DNA of 64,000 nt from G020344215 sp039586575 (GCA_039586575.1 JBDHKD010000037.1:21278-85277); one strand, 5' to 3'. Positions 42,044-52,755 are shown, numbered from the stretch's first letter. Numbers and translations: made by a program. Notes: a model not told the origin generated them from the sequence alone.

Positions 42044-43482
42044 GGCGCACGGGCTGGCTGGCTCTGGCGACAGCGGTAGCCGCCGCGCTGGCAGCAGGGT
42101 GCGCCGCGAGCCCCGCTGCCTCCAGCGCACCCGAGCCGCAGGCGCCGGGGACCGAGCCGGTACCGGTATTCGCCGAGGATAGTCTCGGCGCCTTAATCGC
42201 CGAAGTCGAGGGAAGTGCCGACTCGGCGACCGAGTCGGCGGTGGAAGCGGAAGCACGTCAGCTGTTCGGCGCGGCCGAGGCTGAAGAACTGCGCTCGGAA
42301 GGGCCCAGCTGGGATATCCCGATCACGATAAACGACGCGGTCGAGCGCTGGCTGGAGTACTTCCAGGCTGACGGCCGCCAGAACTTCCGTATCTACCTCG
42401 AGCGCGCCGGCCGCTACGAGCCGATGATGCGGGCCATCTTTCGCGATGCGGGCTTGCCCGAAGACTTGGTCTACTTGTCGCTCATCGAGAGCGGATTCAG
42501 CCCGCGTGCCTATAGCCGCGCCCGGGCCGTCGGCTTGTGGCAATTCATCGCCAGCACCGGCCGGCTGTACGACCTGCAGGTCTCCTACTGGATCGACGAG
42601 CGTCGCGATCCGATCCTCGCCACCAAGGCAGCCGCCGCTCACCTGAAGGATCTGCACGACGAGTTCGGATCGTGGTACCTGGCTGCCGCTGCGTACAACG
42701 GCGGGGCGAATCGTGTGCGCCGCTCGATCCGTCGCTCGGGGACCGACGACTTCTGGACGCTCGCCCAACGCCGCTACTTGCGGCGCGAGACCCGGAACTA
42801 CGTGCCCAAGCTCATCGCCGCCGCTCTGATCGCCAAACAGCCCGAGCACTACGGGTTCTTCGACGTCGAGACGGCGGCGCCCATGGCCTACGACGTGGTA
42901 CAGGTGCCCGAGGCCACGAGCCTCGATGTCGTCGCCGACGCCGCCGGCGTGCCCGTCGCCCAGGTCGTGGAGCTGAACCCCCAGATACTCCGTGGGGTGA
43001 CGCCGCCCGGCCAGCGCTACTCGGTGCGCCTGCCGCCGGGCACCGGCCATGCCTTCGCGCTCAACTACGCCCAGGTGCCACCCTCGGAACGTGTGACTTG
43101 GGTGCAGCACGTCGTCAGACGCGGCGACACGCTGAGCGAGATCGCTCGCGCCTACGGGGTGAGTGTCTCTGCGATCCGTGCCGCCAATCCAGGGGTCAGA
43201 GCGCGTCAGCTGCGCATCGGCCAGCGGTTGGTGATCCCCAGAGCGGGCAGGCTGCCGCGCTACGCTTCGGCCACCAGCGTGCGCCAGAGCACCCCGCAGC
43301 GGGTCACCCCGCGGCCACCGGAGGGACCGTACATCACCTACAGGGTTCAGAGCGGCGATAGCCTCTGGGCGATCGCCCGGCGCTACGACGTCACCGCCCG
43401 TGACCTGATGCTGTGGAACGGGCTGACGAGCAGCCGCATCTACCCCGGGGATGAAGTGAGGATTTACGTAGGGTCGAATTGA
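42040..43482 (+). CDS. mltD: Membrane-bound lytic murein transglycosylase D-like lipoprotein
   Basis: Start GTG 42040 (sharing bases with the upstream stop) gives a 480-residue lipoprotein: signal LALATAVAAALAAGC, then a Ser/Ala/Glu linker, an SLT domain (about residues 115-260) with catalytic Glu in YLSLIESGFSP and the AVGLWQFIASTGRLYDL and AAYNGGANRVRR motifs, and LysM-type repeats at the C-terminus (VVRRGDTLSEIARAYGVSVS; YRVQSGDSLWAIARRYDVTA). It cleaves peptidoglycan glycan strands from the periplasmic face. It ends at a bidirectional terminator and faces a second lytic transglycosylase. Confidence 0.92.
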   Translation: MRRTGWLALATAVAAALAAGCAASPAASSAPEPQAPGTEPVPVFAEDSLGALIAEVEGSADSATESAVEAEARQLFGAAEAEELRSEGPSWDIPITINDAVERWLEYFQADGRQNFRIYLERAGRYEPMMRAIFRDAGLPEDLVYLSLIESGFSPRAYSRARAVGLWQFIASTGRLYDLQVSYWIDERRDPILATKAAAAHLKDLHDEFGSWYLAAAAYNGGANRVRRSIRRSGTDDFWTLAQRRYLRRETRNYVPKLIAAALIAKQPEHYGFFDVETAAPMAYDVVQVPEATSLDVVADAAGVPVAQVVELNPQILRGVTPPGQRYSVRLPPGTGHAFALNYAQVPPSERVTWVQHVVRRGDTLSEIARAYGVSVSAIRAANPGVRARQLRIGQRLVIPRAGRLPRYASATSVRQSTPQRVTPRPPEGPYITYRVQSGDSLWAIARRYDVTARDLMLWNGLTSSRIYPGDEVRIYVGSN

Positions 43483-43489
43483 GAACGTC

Positions 43490-43521
43490 TTCGGGGATTC
43501 GGGGGATCGGGGAGTTCGGGA
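43490..43521 (+). repeat. Degenerate octamer repeat ttcgggga, four units
   Basis: Four consecutive 8-base units: ttcgggga, ttcggggg, atcgggga, gttcggga. The array begins seven bases after the mltD stop. It is a second case of period-8 repeats at a gene 3' end in this window, with a different unit from the tgt array but resembling the gttgggga array at the right edge. Confidence 0.75.
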
Positions 43522-43525
43522 AGCA

Positions 43526-43565
43526 AAGAAAGGGGGCAGCCACCCAACGATGGCGCCCCCTTCTT
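43526..43565. terminator. Bidirectional intrinsic terminator
   Basis: AAGAAAGGGGGC (43526-43537) pairs with GCCCCCTTCTT (43555-43565), with one bulged A. T-rich flanks exist in both directions (TTCTT on plus; TTTCTTTGCTT on minus). It lies between the convergent mltD and lytic transglycosylase genes, exactly where a shared terminator is expected. Confidence 0.8.
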
Positions 43566-43589
43566 CGGGTTGGCCGTTGAAAGTCCGAG

Positions 43590-44276
43590 TTACTCCCCCA
43601 GCACGGCCTTCGCGTACCCGTTGGCGGGGTCGATCCCGCTGCGCAGCAGGCCGCCAACCCGGCCCGGACCGCGGTTGTAAGCCAGCAACGCCAGCCGCGT
43701 ATCGCCGTTATACTCGTCCAGTAGATAACGGAAATAGCGGAACCCCAGGTGCAGGTTCGTCGCCGGATCAAACAGGTCCCGCGTCTCCACCGTCGGCTCC
43801 AACCAGCGCGCCGTGCTCGGCCGGATCTGTGTGTAGCCGATGGCGCCCGCCGAGCTCACCGCCGTCCGCCGGAATCCACTCTCCACACGCACCAGGTTGA
43901 AAGCCAGCTCTGGGTTCACGTCCTCGGCCAGAGCGACGTCGTAGACCTGCGTCGCCCGGTTCGCCGGAATCCGAAACTCGCTCGAGAAATGTTGGATCCG
44001 CTCCAGACGCTCCACCTCCAGCGTCCTCAGCTCGATCTCGCTCCGCAGGTCTCGGTTTTCCGCCGCCATCAGCGCCAGCTCACCACTCAGCCGATCCGCC
44101 GCCGGGTTACCCATCTGCGGCGACCCGCTGATCACGTTCGTGACCGCCAGCACCCCGGCCACCAGGATCAGCGCCCACACGATCGTCGGTATCTCCGATA
44201 ATCGTGCCTGGATCTGCGGCCAGCGGAACGATACCGCCTGCGCCTGCGTCTGCCACGTCGATGTATAGTCTCGCAT
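43590..44276 (-). CDS. Lytic transglycosylase, membrane-anchored SLT domain
   Basis: A 228-residue minus-strand protein. An N-terminal membrane helix (IVWALILVAGVLAVTNVI, about residues 31-48) is followed by a coiled coil (about 60-95, AENRDLRSEIELRTLEVERLE) and an SLT domain (about 105-225) with catalytic Glu in NLVRVESGFRRTAVSSAGAIG, IRPSTARWLEP and LALLAYNRGPGRV. It probably cleaves peptidoglycan near the inner membrane. Transcription ends at the shared terminator. Upstream is a 281-base gap, so it probably has its own promoter. Confidence 0.88.
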   Translation of the reverse strand: MRDYTSTWQTQAQAVSFRWPQIQARLSEIPTIVWALILVAGVLAVTNVISGSPQMGNPAADRLSGELALMAAENRDLRSEIELRTLEVERLERIQHFSSEFRIPANRATQVYDVALAEDVNPELAFNLVRVESGFRRTAVSSAGAIGYTQIRPSTARWLEPTVETRDLFDPATNLHLGFRYFRYLLDEYNGDTRLALLAYNRGPGRVGGLLRSGIDPANGYAKAVLGE

Positions 44277-44557
44277 TATCTTTCCATCCTCAGCCTAGCG
44301 ATCTTCCCCTCATCCTCACGGCCCCAGCTCGAGACCGCGACAGGCCCAATCATGCCCGGGCCGGCTTCCCTTAACCGGCCTCCGCACCGCTGCTGTTTCC
44401 GCGTCGGATACAGTCGGCTGATCGGCCACAGCGGCCCTCAGCCGGGCCAAAGGCGGGGACTGAAGATCGTAGGGGATCCTACAGTGTTTGGCCCTCACGT
44501 CACCCACCACCACACACCCTCGCGCTGTCAACCTCGCCGCAGCGAGTCCCTACCTAC
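44277..44557. other. Gap between moaC and lytic transglycosylase genes
   Basis: 281 bases without a supported gene. It contains a hairpin ctcgc-cgca-gcgag (44533-44546), the palindrome gtaggggatcctac (44470-44483), and a minus-strand TTGACA (44531-44526) without a good -10 at 17 bases. The 5' leader of the transglycosylase gene and the moaC 3' region presumably lie here. No tRNA or riboswitch fold is recognised. Confidence 0.4.
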
Positions 44558-45043
<486 letters not shown>

Positions 45044-45054
45044 GTGCGCCGTCC

Positions 45055-46209
45055 TCAGCGTCGACCGGGCCCGGCGGTGGGGATTGCGGCCTCCCCCAGG
45101 GGGCTGCCGCCCAGTCGGGCCAGGTTGGCGACGATCAGCTGGGGGTTCACGTTGCGGTCGGCTAGGGCACGGGCTTCATCGACGGCCTCGAGGAGGCGGA
45201 CCACCCGGGCCAGGTCGGGGGCCCGGGCGGCGGCGAGTGTCCGGGTCGTTTCGGGGTCGGCGGGTACGGCACCGGCGGCCAGTGCCATCAGGTCGCGGAG
45301 CTGGGTGCGGGCCTCGGCGAGCAGCCGGCCGAAGGCGCCGCGGGCACCGAAGGAACGGAAGCGGTGCGCGGCGGCGAGGCAGACGGCGTGGCGGCCATCG
45401 AGCAGCGCGCGGACCAGGTCGGATGCGCTCTGGCGCAAGATCTCCTGCTCTTCGTCCCGGAGTTCGAGGGCTCTGCCGATGGACCCAGTGCAGCGGGCGG
45501 CGAGGCGGCGCGCCTCTCCCGGGTCGCTGTCGGTATGGGCGGAGAGGAACTCGGCGACCCGTGCCTCCGCCAGCGGCGCGACGCGGACGGCTTGAACGCG
45601 GGAGCGGATGGTCGGGAGCAGGGCACCGGGTACATCGCAGGTGAGGATGAGCGTGGTGTCGGCGGGTGGCTCCTCGAGCAACTTGAGGAGGGCGTTGGCG
45701 GCCTCGGGGCTGCCCAGCTGCGGGATCAGAGCCTCGGCGCGGCCGATGATGAGTACCTTTGCCGGGCCCATGGCCGGTGCCTTCTGCGCCAGCCCCCTCA
45801 TCGTCTTGACGGCGCCCACGTAGATCCCCGTGGCCCCTTCTTCCTCCTCCACGTAGAGCGGGTTGGCGCGGCGCTGCTCGAGGGCGTCTGCCCGCTGGTC
45901 CTCCAGCTTCTGCTGGAGCTGCTGGGCGCCGGCGGCTCGCTTGGGGCGGGGCATCGGGAAGAACCAATGGATGTCGGGGTGCTCGAGCCGCGCGCTCAGC
46001 CGGCAGGCGTGGCACGAGCCACAAGGGCGGGCGTCGCTGTCGCGGCAATTCAGTGCGGCGGCGATCCACAAAGCGAGCCGCTGCTTACCGACACCGCGGG
46101 GTCCGTGGAGCAGCAGCGACTGAGGCAGCCGCCCCGCACGGGCGGCGCGAGCGAGTCGCTGGCGGACCTCCTCGTGCCCGAAGATGGCCAGGTAGCCCGA
46201 CGCGGCCAT
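45055..46209 (-). CDS. holB: DNA polymerase III delta' subunit
   Basis: Delta' is part of the clamp loader. The 384-residue product begins at ATG 46209 (MAASGYLAIFGHEEVRQRL). It contains GPRGVGKQ, where the Walker A Ser/Thr is replaced by Gln, as expected for a delta' that does not hydrolyse ATP; the zinc module (NCRDSDARPCGSCHACR); GxAEAL followed by NALLKLLEEPPADTTLIL; and a sensor-1-like TIRSRVQ. It overlaps nothing upstream but starts two bases from the envC stop, in the ftsEX-envC operon. Confidence 0.9.
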   Translation of the reverse strand: MAASGYLAIFGHEEVRQRLARAARAGRLPQSLLLHGPRGVGKQRLALWIAAALNCRDSDARPCGSCHACRLSARLEHPDIHWFFPMPRPKRAAGAQQLQQKLEDQRADALEQRRANPLYVEEEEGATGIYVGAVKTMRGLAQKAPAMGPAKVLIIGRAEALIPQLGSPEAANALLKLLEEPPADTTLILTCDVPGALLPTIRSRVQAVRVAPLAEARVAEFLSAHTDSDPGEARRLAARCTGSIGRALELRDEEQEILRQSASDLVRALLDGRHAVCLAAAHRFRSFGARGAFGRLLAEARTQLRDLMALAAGAVPADPETTRTLAAARAPDLARVVRLLEAVDEARALADRNVNPQLIVANLARLGGSPLGEAAIPTAGPGRR

Positions 46210-46210
46210 G

Positions 46211-47413
46211 CTATCTCCGCAACCAGGGGACCGGGTCGATGGCCTGGCCGCGCTCCCGGATCTGGAACTCCATGTGCGCGCCCTCGGGAGTATCGGCGCC
46301 GCCGACGTGGCCGACGATTTGCCCGGTGGCCACCATCTCACCCTCGTTCACCGTGATGTCGGACAGGTAGAGGTAGAGCGAGTAATAGCCGCCGCCGTGG
46401 CTCAGGATGACGGACGGTCCGTAACTGACATAGGGTCGCGCAAAGACCACGCTCCCGGTGGCGACCGCCTTGACGTCCGAGTGTTCGGCGGCCGATATGC
46501 CGACGCCACGCCGGACGATCACCGTCCCGTCGGTATTGCGCTGCTGACCGAATCTGTAGAGCACCCGGCCCTCGACCGGCCAGTCGAGGCGGCCGCGCAG
46601 GTCGGGAGTCAGCGTCCCGCGCGTCGGTGCCGAGGCCGCCAGCGCCTCGGCTGCTTCGCGCTCGCGTTCGAGGCGATCGACCAGGCTGGTGAGATTGGAT
46701 TCGGCGTTCTCCAGCTCCTCGAGCCGGGCTACCGTCGTCGCCTGCAGACCGCGGACAGTAGCCAGTCTACGACCGCGCTCGCGCTCCAGGTGGTAGAGGT
46801 CCTGGATCTCCCTCACCTTCTCGTCGCGGATCTCACGCAATCCGTGGACCTCGCCTCGCAGCTTTTCGTACTGCTGCTCGAGCAGCGACTTCAGCTCCTC
46901 GATCTGCCGAACGAGCAGCCGGTCGTGGAGCGCCACCAGGAAGAGGTACTGGTAGCGGTTGATGAGATCGGCGAAGCTCTCGGCAGCCAGCAGTACCTGC
47001 CAGTTGGCCAACGGCCCACGCTTGTACAGGTCGCGGGCGCGGCGCGCGAAGAGGACCTGTTTCTCGACCAAGTGATCGCGCGTGCGTAGCAGGTCCCCGG
47101 TCGTCACCTGCACCTGCTGGTCGCGAATGACGAGCTGGTGGTCCATCTCACGCAGCAGTGCCTCCTGGTTCCGCGTCTGCGAGTCCAGGTTCTCCAGCTC
47201 GGCGCTCACGTTGTGGATCTGTGCGGACAGCGCGTCCATCTCTGAGCGCAGGCGCCGCTGCTCCTCGCGGATTTGAGCGAGTCGCTGGCGGCTGAGACGG
47301 ATCTGCTCTTCGAGTGGCTGGATCGGGTCCTCCTGACCGGCGGCTGCCGAAGCCAGGGAGAGCGCCGCCAGGATCGACAGGACGGCGGCGACTGGGCTGG
47401 CCTGGCTACGCAT
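46211..47413 (-). CDS. envC: EnvC-like murein hydrolase activator (M23/LytM domain)
   Basis: A 400-residue exported protein: signal peptide (about residues 1-26), a long coiled coil (about 30-255) and a C-terminal LytM domain (about 280-395) with VEGRVLYRFG, VILSHGGGYYSLYLYLS and EGAHMEFQIR. The HxH metal motif is incomplete (GAH in place of HLH), as in E. coli EnvC, which activates amidases rather than cutting peptidoglycan. It directly follows ftsX, matching the FtsEX-EnvC system, in which ATP hydrolysis in the cytosol triggers cell-wall splitting. ATG 47413 overlaps the end of ftsX. Confidence 0.9.
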   Translation of the reverse strand: MRSQASPVAAVLSILAALSLASAAAGQEDPIQPLEEQIRLSRQRLAQIREEQRRLRSEMDALSAQIHNVSAELENLDSQTRNQEALLREMDHQLVIRDQQVQVTTGDLLRTRDHLVEKQVLFARRARDLYKRGPLANWQVLLAAESFADLINRYQYLFLVALHDRLLVRQIEELKSLLEQQYEKLRGEVHGLREIRDEKVREIQDLYHLERERGRRLATVRGLQATTVARLEELENAESNLTSLVDRLEREREAAEALAASAPTRGTLTPDLRGRLDWPVEGRVLYRFGQQRNTDGTVIVRRGVGISAAEHSDVKAVATGSVVFARPYVSYGPSVILSHGGGYYSLYLYLSDITVNEGEMVATGQIVGHVGGADTPEGAHMEFQIRERGQAIDPVPWLRR

Positions 47414-48269
47414 AGCTGACGAGGTGACGTCGCAGAGCGGTGTCGCTGGCGGCGAGGCCAAGTAAGCCGCCGGCCAGCACACCGGCGGTCACCCAGAGCG
47501 GGGGCAGCCATTCCAGCTGGAGGAGCGAGCTGTCGACGGCCAGGAAGGAGGCGTAGGTGAGGAGCAGGGCGAGGGCGCCGCCGGCGAGCCCGGTGACGAA
47601 GCCCTCCAGCAGGAAGGGGCGCCGGATGAAGCCGTCGGTGGCGCCGACCAGCTGCATGATGATGATCTCTTCGCGGCGGGCCAACACGGCCATGCGGACG
47701 GTGGTGCCGATGATCAGGATGGCGACGATGGCGAAGGCGATGCCGAGGATCGCGGCGACGGCGCCGCCGAGCCGCCGTAACTGGTAGATCTTCTCGACCC
47801 ATTCGCGGCCGTAGCGCACGTCCTCGACGAACGGGTAGAGGGCGATGAGATCGGCAACCCGCTCCACCGACGTCGGGTCGCGGGATTCCGGCCTCAGTCG
47901 CACCTCGAGGGAAGGGGGCAGCGGATTCATCTCGAGGTCGGTGAACACCTCGCGGAACTCCTCGAGCTGCTGCATGGCGTTTCGCATTGCCTCGAACTTG
48001 GAGACGTGGGCGACGCTCTCCACCTCGGGGAACGAGCCGACGTCGTTCTGCAGCAGTTCGAGTTGCGCGGCCGAGACGTCGTCGCGCAGGTAAGCGACGA
48101 CCTCGACCCGACGCTCGATCGTCCGAAGGGTGACTTCGACGTTGTAAGTGACGAGACCGAAGGTCCCGAGCACGAACAGGCTGAGTCCGATGCTCATCGC
48201 CGACAGAACCGCGAGGCCGGGTGCGCGCCGGAACGCGGCGATCGCCTCTCGAATGCTATGCGACGCCAT
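47406..48269 (-). CDS. ftsX: Cell division protein FtsX
   Basis: A 287-residue inner-membrane protein with four transmembrane helices: one near residues 20-42, then a periplasmic loop (about 45-165) containing VEVVAYLRDDVS, and three near 175-200, 220-245 and 255-275. This is the FtsX layout; the loop recruits EnvC. The stretch MAVLARREEIIIMQLVGATDGFIRRPFLLEG is the family's cytosolic hallmark. It overlaps ftsE at its start and envC at its end, so the three proteins are probably made in fixed ratio. Confidence 0.95.
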   Translation of the reverse strand: MASHSIREAIAAFRRAPGLAVLSAMSIGLSLFVLGTFGLVTYNVEVTLRTIERRVEVVAYLRDDVSAAQLELLQNDVGSFPEVESVAHVSKFEAMRNAMQQLEEFREVFTDLEMNPLPPSLEVRLRPESRDPTSVERVADLIALYPFVEDVRYGREWVEKIYQLRRLGGAVAAILGIAFAIVAILIIGTTVRMAVLARREEIIIMQLVGATDGFIRRPFLLEGFVTGLAGGALALLLTYASFLAVDSSLLQLEWLPPLWVTAGVLAGGLLGLAASDTALRRHLVSYA

Positions 48270-48948
48270 CTGGCTCGCCGGGCTCGCCCGAGTCGTACAC
48301 GACCGCCCCTTCGTTGAGCTCGATCACTCGGTACTGCGGGTAGCGCCGCACCAGATCGAGGTTGTGGGTTGCCATCAGCACGGCCGTGCCAGCTGAGTTG
48401 ATGTCGCGCGTCAACTCGAAGATGCCACGCGACGCACGCTCGTCGAGGTTGCCCGTCGGCTCGTCGGCGAGCAGCACCATGGGATCGTGGATCAAGGCAC
48501 GAGCCAGGGCGATCCGCTGCTGCTCGCCGCCGGAGAGCTCGTCGGGGAACGCGCCGGCTCGGGCGGCCAGGCCGACCTGCGCCAGCAGACGCTGCACCTT
48601 GCCTTTGATCTCGCTGCGTCGGCCGCCGGTGACCTCGAGTGCGAAGGCCAGGTTCTCGGCCGCCGAGCGGTCGCGCAGCAGCCGGAAGCTCTGGAAGACC
48701 ATCCCGACGCGGCGTCGCAACCTCGGGATGTCGCGGCGCTTCATGCGGCTGGAGGAGTAGCCGGAGACCCGTACCTCGCCGTCGCTCGGTACCTCGGCCA
48801 TGTGTATCAGCCGCAGGACGGTCGTCTTGCCGGCACCCGAGGGGCCGATGAGGAACGCGAACTCGCCCTTGCGCAGATGGAACGACACGTTCTTCAGGGC
48901 GAGCCCCGAGCGTGGGTACTCTTTGTAGACGTCGATGAGCTTGATCAC
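48256..48948 (-). CDS. ftsE: Cell division ATP-binding protein FtsE
   Basis: The ABC ATPase partner of FtsX. The 230-residue protein starts at GTG 48948 and contains Walker A GPSGAGKTTVLRL near residue 36, Q-loop region VGMVFQSFRLL near 82, signature LSGGEQQRIALARAL near 138, Walker B VLLADEPTGNLD near 158 and the switch His in ATHNLDLV near 195. It begins the ftsE-ftsX-envC-holB-moaC run, 46 bases after pdxA. Confidence 0.96.
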   Translation of the reverse strand: MIKLIDVYKEYPRSGLALKNVSFHLRKGEFAFLIGPSGAGKTTVLRLIHMAEVPSDGEVRVSGYSSSRMKRRDIPRLRRRVGMVFQSFRLLRDRSAAENLAFALEVTGGRRSEIKGKVQRLLAQVGLAARAGAFPDELSGGEQQRIALARALIHDPMVLLADEPTGNLDERASRGIFELTRDINSAGTAVLMATHNLDLVRRYPQYRVIELNEGAVVYDSGEPGEPDGVA

Positions 48949-48994
48949 GGGATCCGGTCCCCGGGAGCGGAGTCTGGGGCAGGGTCGGTCACCT

Positions 48995-49951
<957 letters not shown>

Positions 49952-49979
49952 TCGCCGTGCGCGGCTCGGCGGTGGCGGG

Positions 49980-51329
49980 CTACTGGGTGAGCGGGAACCG
50001 GTCGAGTCGCGTTTCGACGTACGTCACCTCCCGCAGGTCGGCCACGACCTTCTGGAGCATTTTCTCTTGCTGGATCTGCATGCGGAATGTCTCGCGCACA
50101 TCTTCCAGAGTGTATTCGCCGCTTGGGTTCAACTCGTTCACCAGGGCGGTCACCCACTTGCCGCGGCCCACGGTTCCGGGTGACTCGACCAGGAACGGTC
50201 CGATGACCTCACCCTCGACCGCCTGGGCGAGCGCCTCCGCGTACGTCGGCGGCATACGGTCGCGAGGGAAGCGTGTCAGGACCGCCTGCTCGGTAGGGTC
50301 GCCGTAGAGGGCGATCAGTGAGTCGGGATCGGCCCCGTCGCGCAGAGCGGCGGCCGCGGTTTCCGCCGTCTGACGCGCGACCTCCGCATCGGCGTCGGTC
50401 AAATCCGGCCGGATCAGGATGTGGCGCGCCAGACGCTCGGGCCCTCTGATCCGTTCGAGCTTGATGATATGGGTACCAGCCGCGGTCTCCACGAGGTCAC
50501 TGATCTCGCCGGCCCGCATGGCGAACAACGTCTCCTCGAACTCGGGTAGCAACTGGCCGGGACGCACCCATCCCAGATCGCCCCCGCGGTCCTGGGAGCC
50601 CGGGTCCTCCGAGAACTCGCGAGCCAGGCGTGCGAAATCCTCGCCGGTGCGCGCGCGCGATAGGACCCTCGCGGCCAGCTCATCCGCCTCGAGGCGCACC
50701 TCCTCCGACGGTCGCGTCGCGACGACGACCTGCTGGAGGCTGACCGTCGCCGGCCTGGGCCCGAGCGCGCTCCGCTGCTGCTCGAACCGCTCGCGGATCT
50801 CCGCCTCGCTGACCGGTAGCGGCTGCATCTGGCCGACCTTCTGCTGCAGGTACCTCTGGGTGGTCAAGACAACCCGCACCCGGTCGGTCATGCGGATCCG
50901 GAACTCGGGAAGCGTGGTTCCCTGAGCGACGAGGGCATTCTGGAACTCGAGCTCCGACGGGAAGCGGCGGCGTATGTCGGCGAGGCGGTCTTCAACCTGG
51001 TCGTCGATCTCGCCTTGCGAGACGACCACCCCTTCGCGTCGCGCGTGGATGGACAGCAGGGCCTCGTTCACCTTCTGGTCGAGGGCCTCGGCCAGGAAGC
51101 TCCTGAACTCTTCGGTCTCCTCGGGCACCGGGTAGCCTGTGGCCTGCAGCTCGAAGACGAACTCCTGGAGCTCGGTCCAGAGGATCACCGAGTCGCCGAC
51201 GATGGCGACCACACCCTCGACCAGCTGCGAAGGGTCTTGGGCGACGGCGTCACTGGCCGTGACCGGCGCCACTGACAGCGCCAGCACGGCCGTGGCTTGG
51301 AGCCTAGTTTTCCGCATCCGTCGCGTCAT
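49980..51329 (-). CDS. surA: SurA-like periplasmic chaperone/PPIase
   Basis: A 449-residue exported protein. After a signal peptide (about residues 1-30, ending DAVAQ) it has a SurA N-terminal helical domain with VEGVVAIVGDSVILWTEL and LDQKVNEALLSIHA, one parvulin domain (about 195-290) with FSEDPGSQDRGGDLGWVRPG and a second, degenerate one (about 300-400). It should escort outer-membrane barrel proteins, a function consistent with the Omp85 and TamB genes in this window. GAGGA precedes ATG 51329. It overlaps the end of the next PPIase gene. Confidence 0.88.
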   Translation of the reverse strand: MTRRMRKTRLQATAVLALSVAPVTASDAVAQDPSQLVEGVVAIVGDSVILWTELQEFVFELQATGYPVPEETEEFRSFLAEALDQKVNEALLSIHARREGVVVSQGEIDDQVEDRLADIRRRFPSELEFQNALVAQGTTLPEFRIRMTDRVRVVLTTQRYLQQKVGQMQPLPVSEAEIRERFEQQRSALGPRPATVSLQQVVVATRPSEEVRLEADELAARVLSRARTGEDFARLAREFSEDPGSQDRGGDLGWVRPGQLLPEFEETLFAMRAGEISDLVETAAGTHIIKLERIRGPERLARHILIRPDLTDADAEVARQTAETAAAALRDGADPDSLIALYGDPTEQAVLTRFPRDRMPPTYAEALAQAVEGEVIGPFLVESPGTVGRGKWVTALVNELNPSGEYTLEDVRETFRMQIQQEKMLQKVVADLREVTYVETRLDRFPLTQ

Positions 51330-52755
51330 CAGATGAGTCCTCGGTTGGTGGCGCGTTGGGCGTCGGCAGCGTCTCGCGTATCACCGCGACGCGCTCGATC
51401 ACCCTGGGGAACCGAGAGGGAAAGACTTGATAGGGCTGCCCCAGACGCAACGCCATCGTCACTCGGTCCAGGCTCCAGGGCCGGCGTGTGCGCCGTCCCA
51501 CGCGGTGGATCGTCGCCTCAACCGCCTCGGCTACCGCCTGCTCGCCGTTCAGCAGCCGCTCGCGCTGCATTCCCGCCTCGACCGCCGCGCTAGCCAATTC
51601 CCGTTGGGCGTTGGCGTAGACGGTCTCGCGTTGTTCCTCCGTGATCTCGTAACCCATATCCAGGGCCGCCTTGACGAGTAGCTTGTTCCGCACCAGCTCG
51701 CGCAGGAAGTGGTGGACGGTCGCCGAGTCGGACCGGGCGAAGGCCTGTCGGCCCTGTGGCTCGCCCCGCTTCACGAAGTCCGCCCATTCCCCGACGGTCA
51801 GCTTGCCGCCGCGGTACCGCACCAGCACAGCAGACCGGGTCGCCGGGCCGAGACGCTCGAGGCCCGGCGCATCGGCCAGGCTGTCAACCAGGGCGATCGC
51901 CCCGCGCGCGAAGCGCACGTCGGCGGCCTCGAACAGCGAGTCGAGGTAAGCGTCTTCCAGCTCGCGCGCCCGCGCCCGGGTGAACGTCTCGAGGTACTGC
52001 TCTCGAATCGACTCGAACTCCGGCGATCGACGTTCGATGACTTTGAAGATGTGATACCCGAGCCGGGACCTCACAGTTTCACTCACCGCGCCCACCTGCA
52101 TGGCGAATACGGTCGGCTCCAGCTCCGGCAGCAGGCGGCCGTGATCGACCCAGCCCAGGCTGCCGCCCTGAGATGCGCTGCTGGGATCCTCGGAGTACTC
52201 ACGCGCCAACGACTCGAAGTCCTCACCCGCGGCGGCGCGAGCGCGGATGCTATCGGCGAAGCGTTGCAGGCTGTCGAGCGTGGCCTGCGTCGAGGCGGCG
52301 GAGGTGCTGACGAGAATGTGTAAGACGTTCACCCGCGTGTAAGGCTGTTCGCGCTCGTAGGCGGCCCGCACCAGCGACTCTGCAGTGTCGACCTGCCCGG
52401 TGATAACCTCCTCGTGCAGCTCCCAGACGATCTCTTGGGCAATGGGCAGACGGGTAATGGGTGAGACGTCGACGTTGGCGAACGTATCGGGGCTGGCCAA
52501 CTCGACGGCGAGCAGCGTGTAGCCGATCCAGAGGTCGGCGATCCGGTCGACGGCGGCGACCTCTGGCGTTTCCAGCCGCGGAACGCCAACCGCGACGAGC
52601 TCGGCGGCTTTGTCCACCGTCAGATTGTATCCGGCCGCTTGCGCCACGATGTCCTGCTGGCCCTCCATCCCCTCGCGGACGTACGAGCAGGCCGCGAGCG
52701 ATGCAGCCAACGCGACAACTAGGATCGGTACGGAGACATGTGTCTTCATTTTCAC
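51304..52755 (-). CDS. Parvulin-type PPIase lipoprotein
   Basis: A 483-residue protein with a lipoprotein signal (VSVPILVVALAASLAAC, Cys near residue 23). A SurA-type helical part precedes a parvulin domain (about 140-240) containing VNVLHILVSTSAAS, EYSEDPSSASQGGSLGWVDHGRLLPE and LGYHIFKVIERR. Long helices follow. It is anchored to a membrane, unlike the soluble SurA-like protein downstream. GTG 52755 shares bases with the mfd stop; ATG 52749 is an alternative. The tandem of two different PPIases after mfd is a shared envelope-protein folding unit. Confidence 0.88.
   Translation of the reverse strand: MKMKTHVSVPILVVALAASLAACSYVREGMEGQQDIVAQAAGYNLTVDKAAELVAVGVPRLETPEVAAVDRIADLWIGYTLLAVELASPDTFANVDVSPITRLPIAQEIVWELHEEVITGQVDTAESLVRAAYEREQPYTRVNVLHILVSTSAASTQATLDSLQRFADSIRARAAAGEDFESLAREYSEDPSSASQGGSLGWVDHGRLLPELEPTVFAMQVGAVSETVRSRLGYHIFKVIERRSPEFESIREQYLETFTRARARELEDAYLDSLFEAADVRFARGAIALVDSLADAPGLERLGPATRSAVLVRYRGGKLTVGEWADFVKRGEPQGRQAFARSDSATVHHFLRELVRNKLLVKAALDMGYEITEEQRETVYANAQRELASAAVEAGMQRERLLNGEQAVAEAVEATIHRVGRRTRRPWSLDRVTMALRLGQPYQVFPSRFPRVIERVAVIRETLPTPNAPPTEDSSDDATDAEN

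Noticed and set aside
44277..44557. tRNA or small RNA gene in the gap upstream of the lytic transglycosylase
   Set aside because: No cloverleaf or TPsiC-loop sequence was found; only short palindromes.
46081..46130. Gln in the Walker A motif of HolB as a damaged ATPase site
   Set aside because: Delta' subunits commonly do not bind ATP; this is normal for the family.
46260..46320. Incomplete HxH metal motif in EnvC as gene decay
   Set aside because: EnvC proteins act as amidase activators with degenerate LytM sites; next to ftsEX this is expected.
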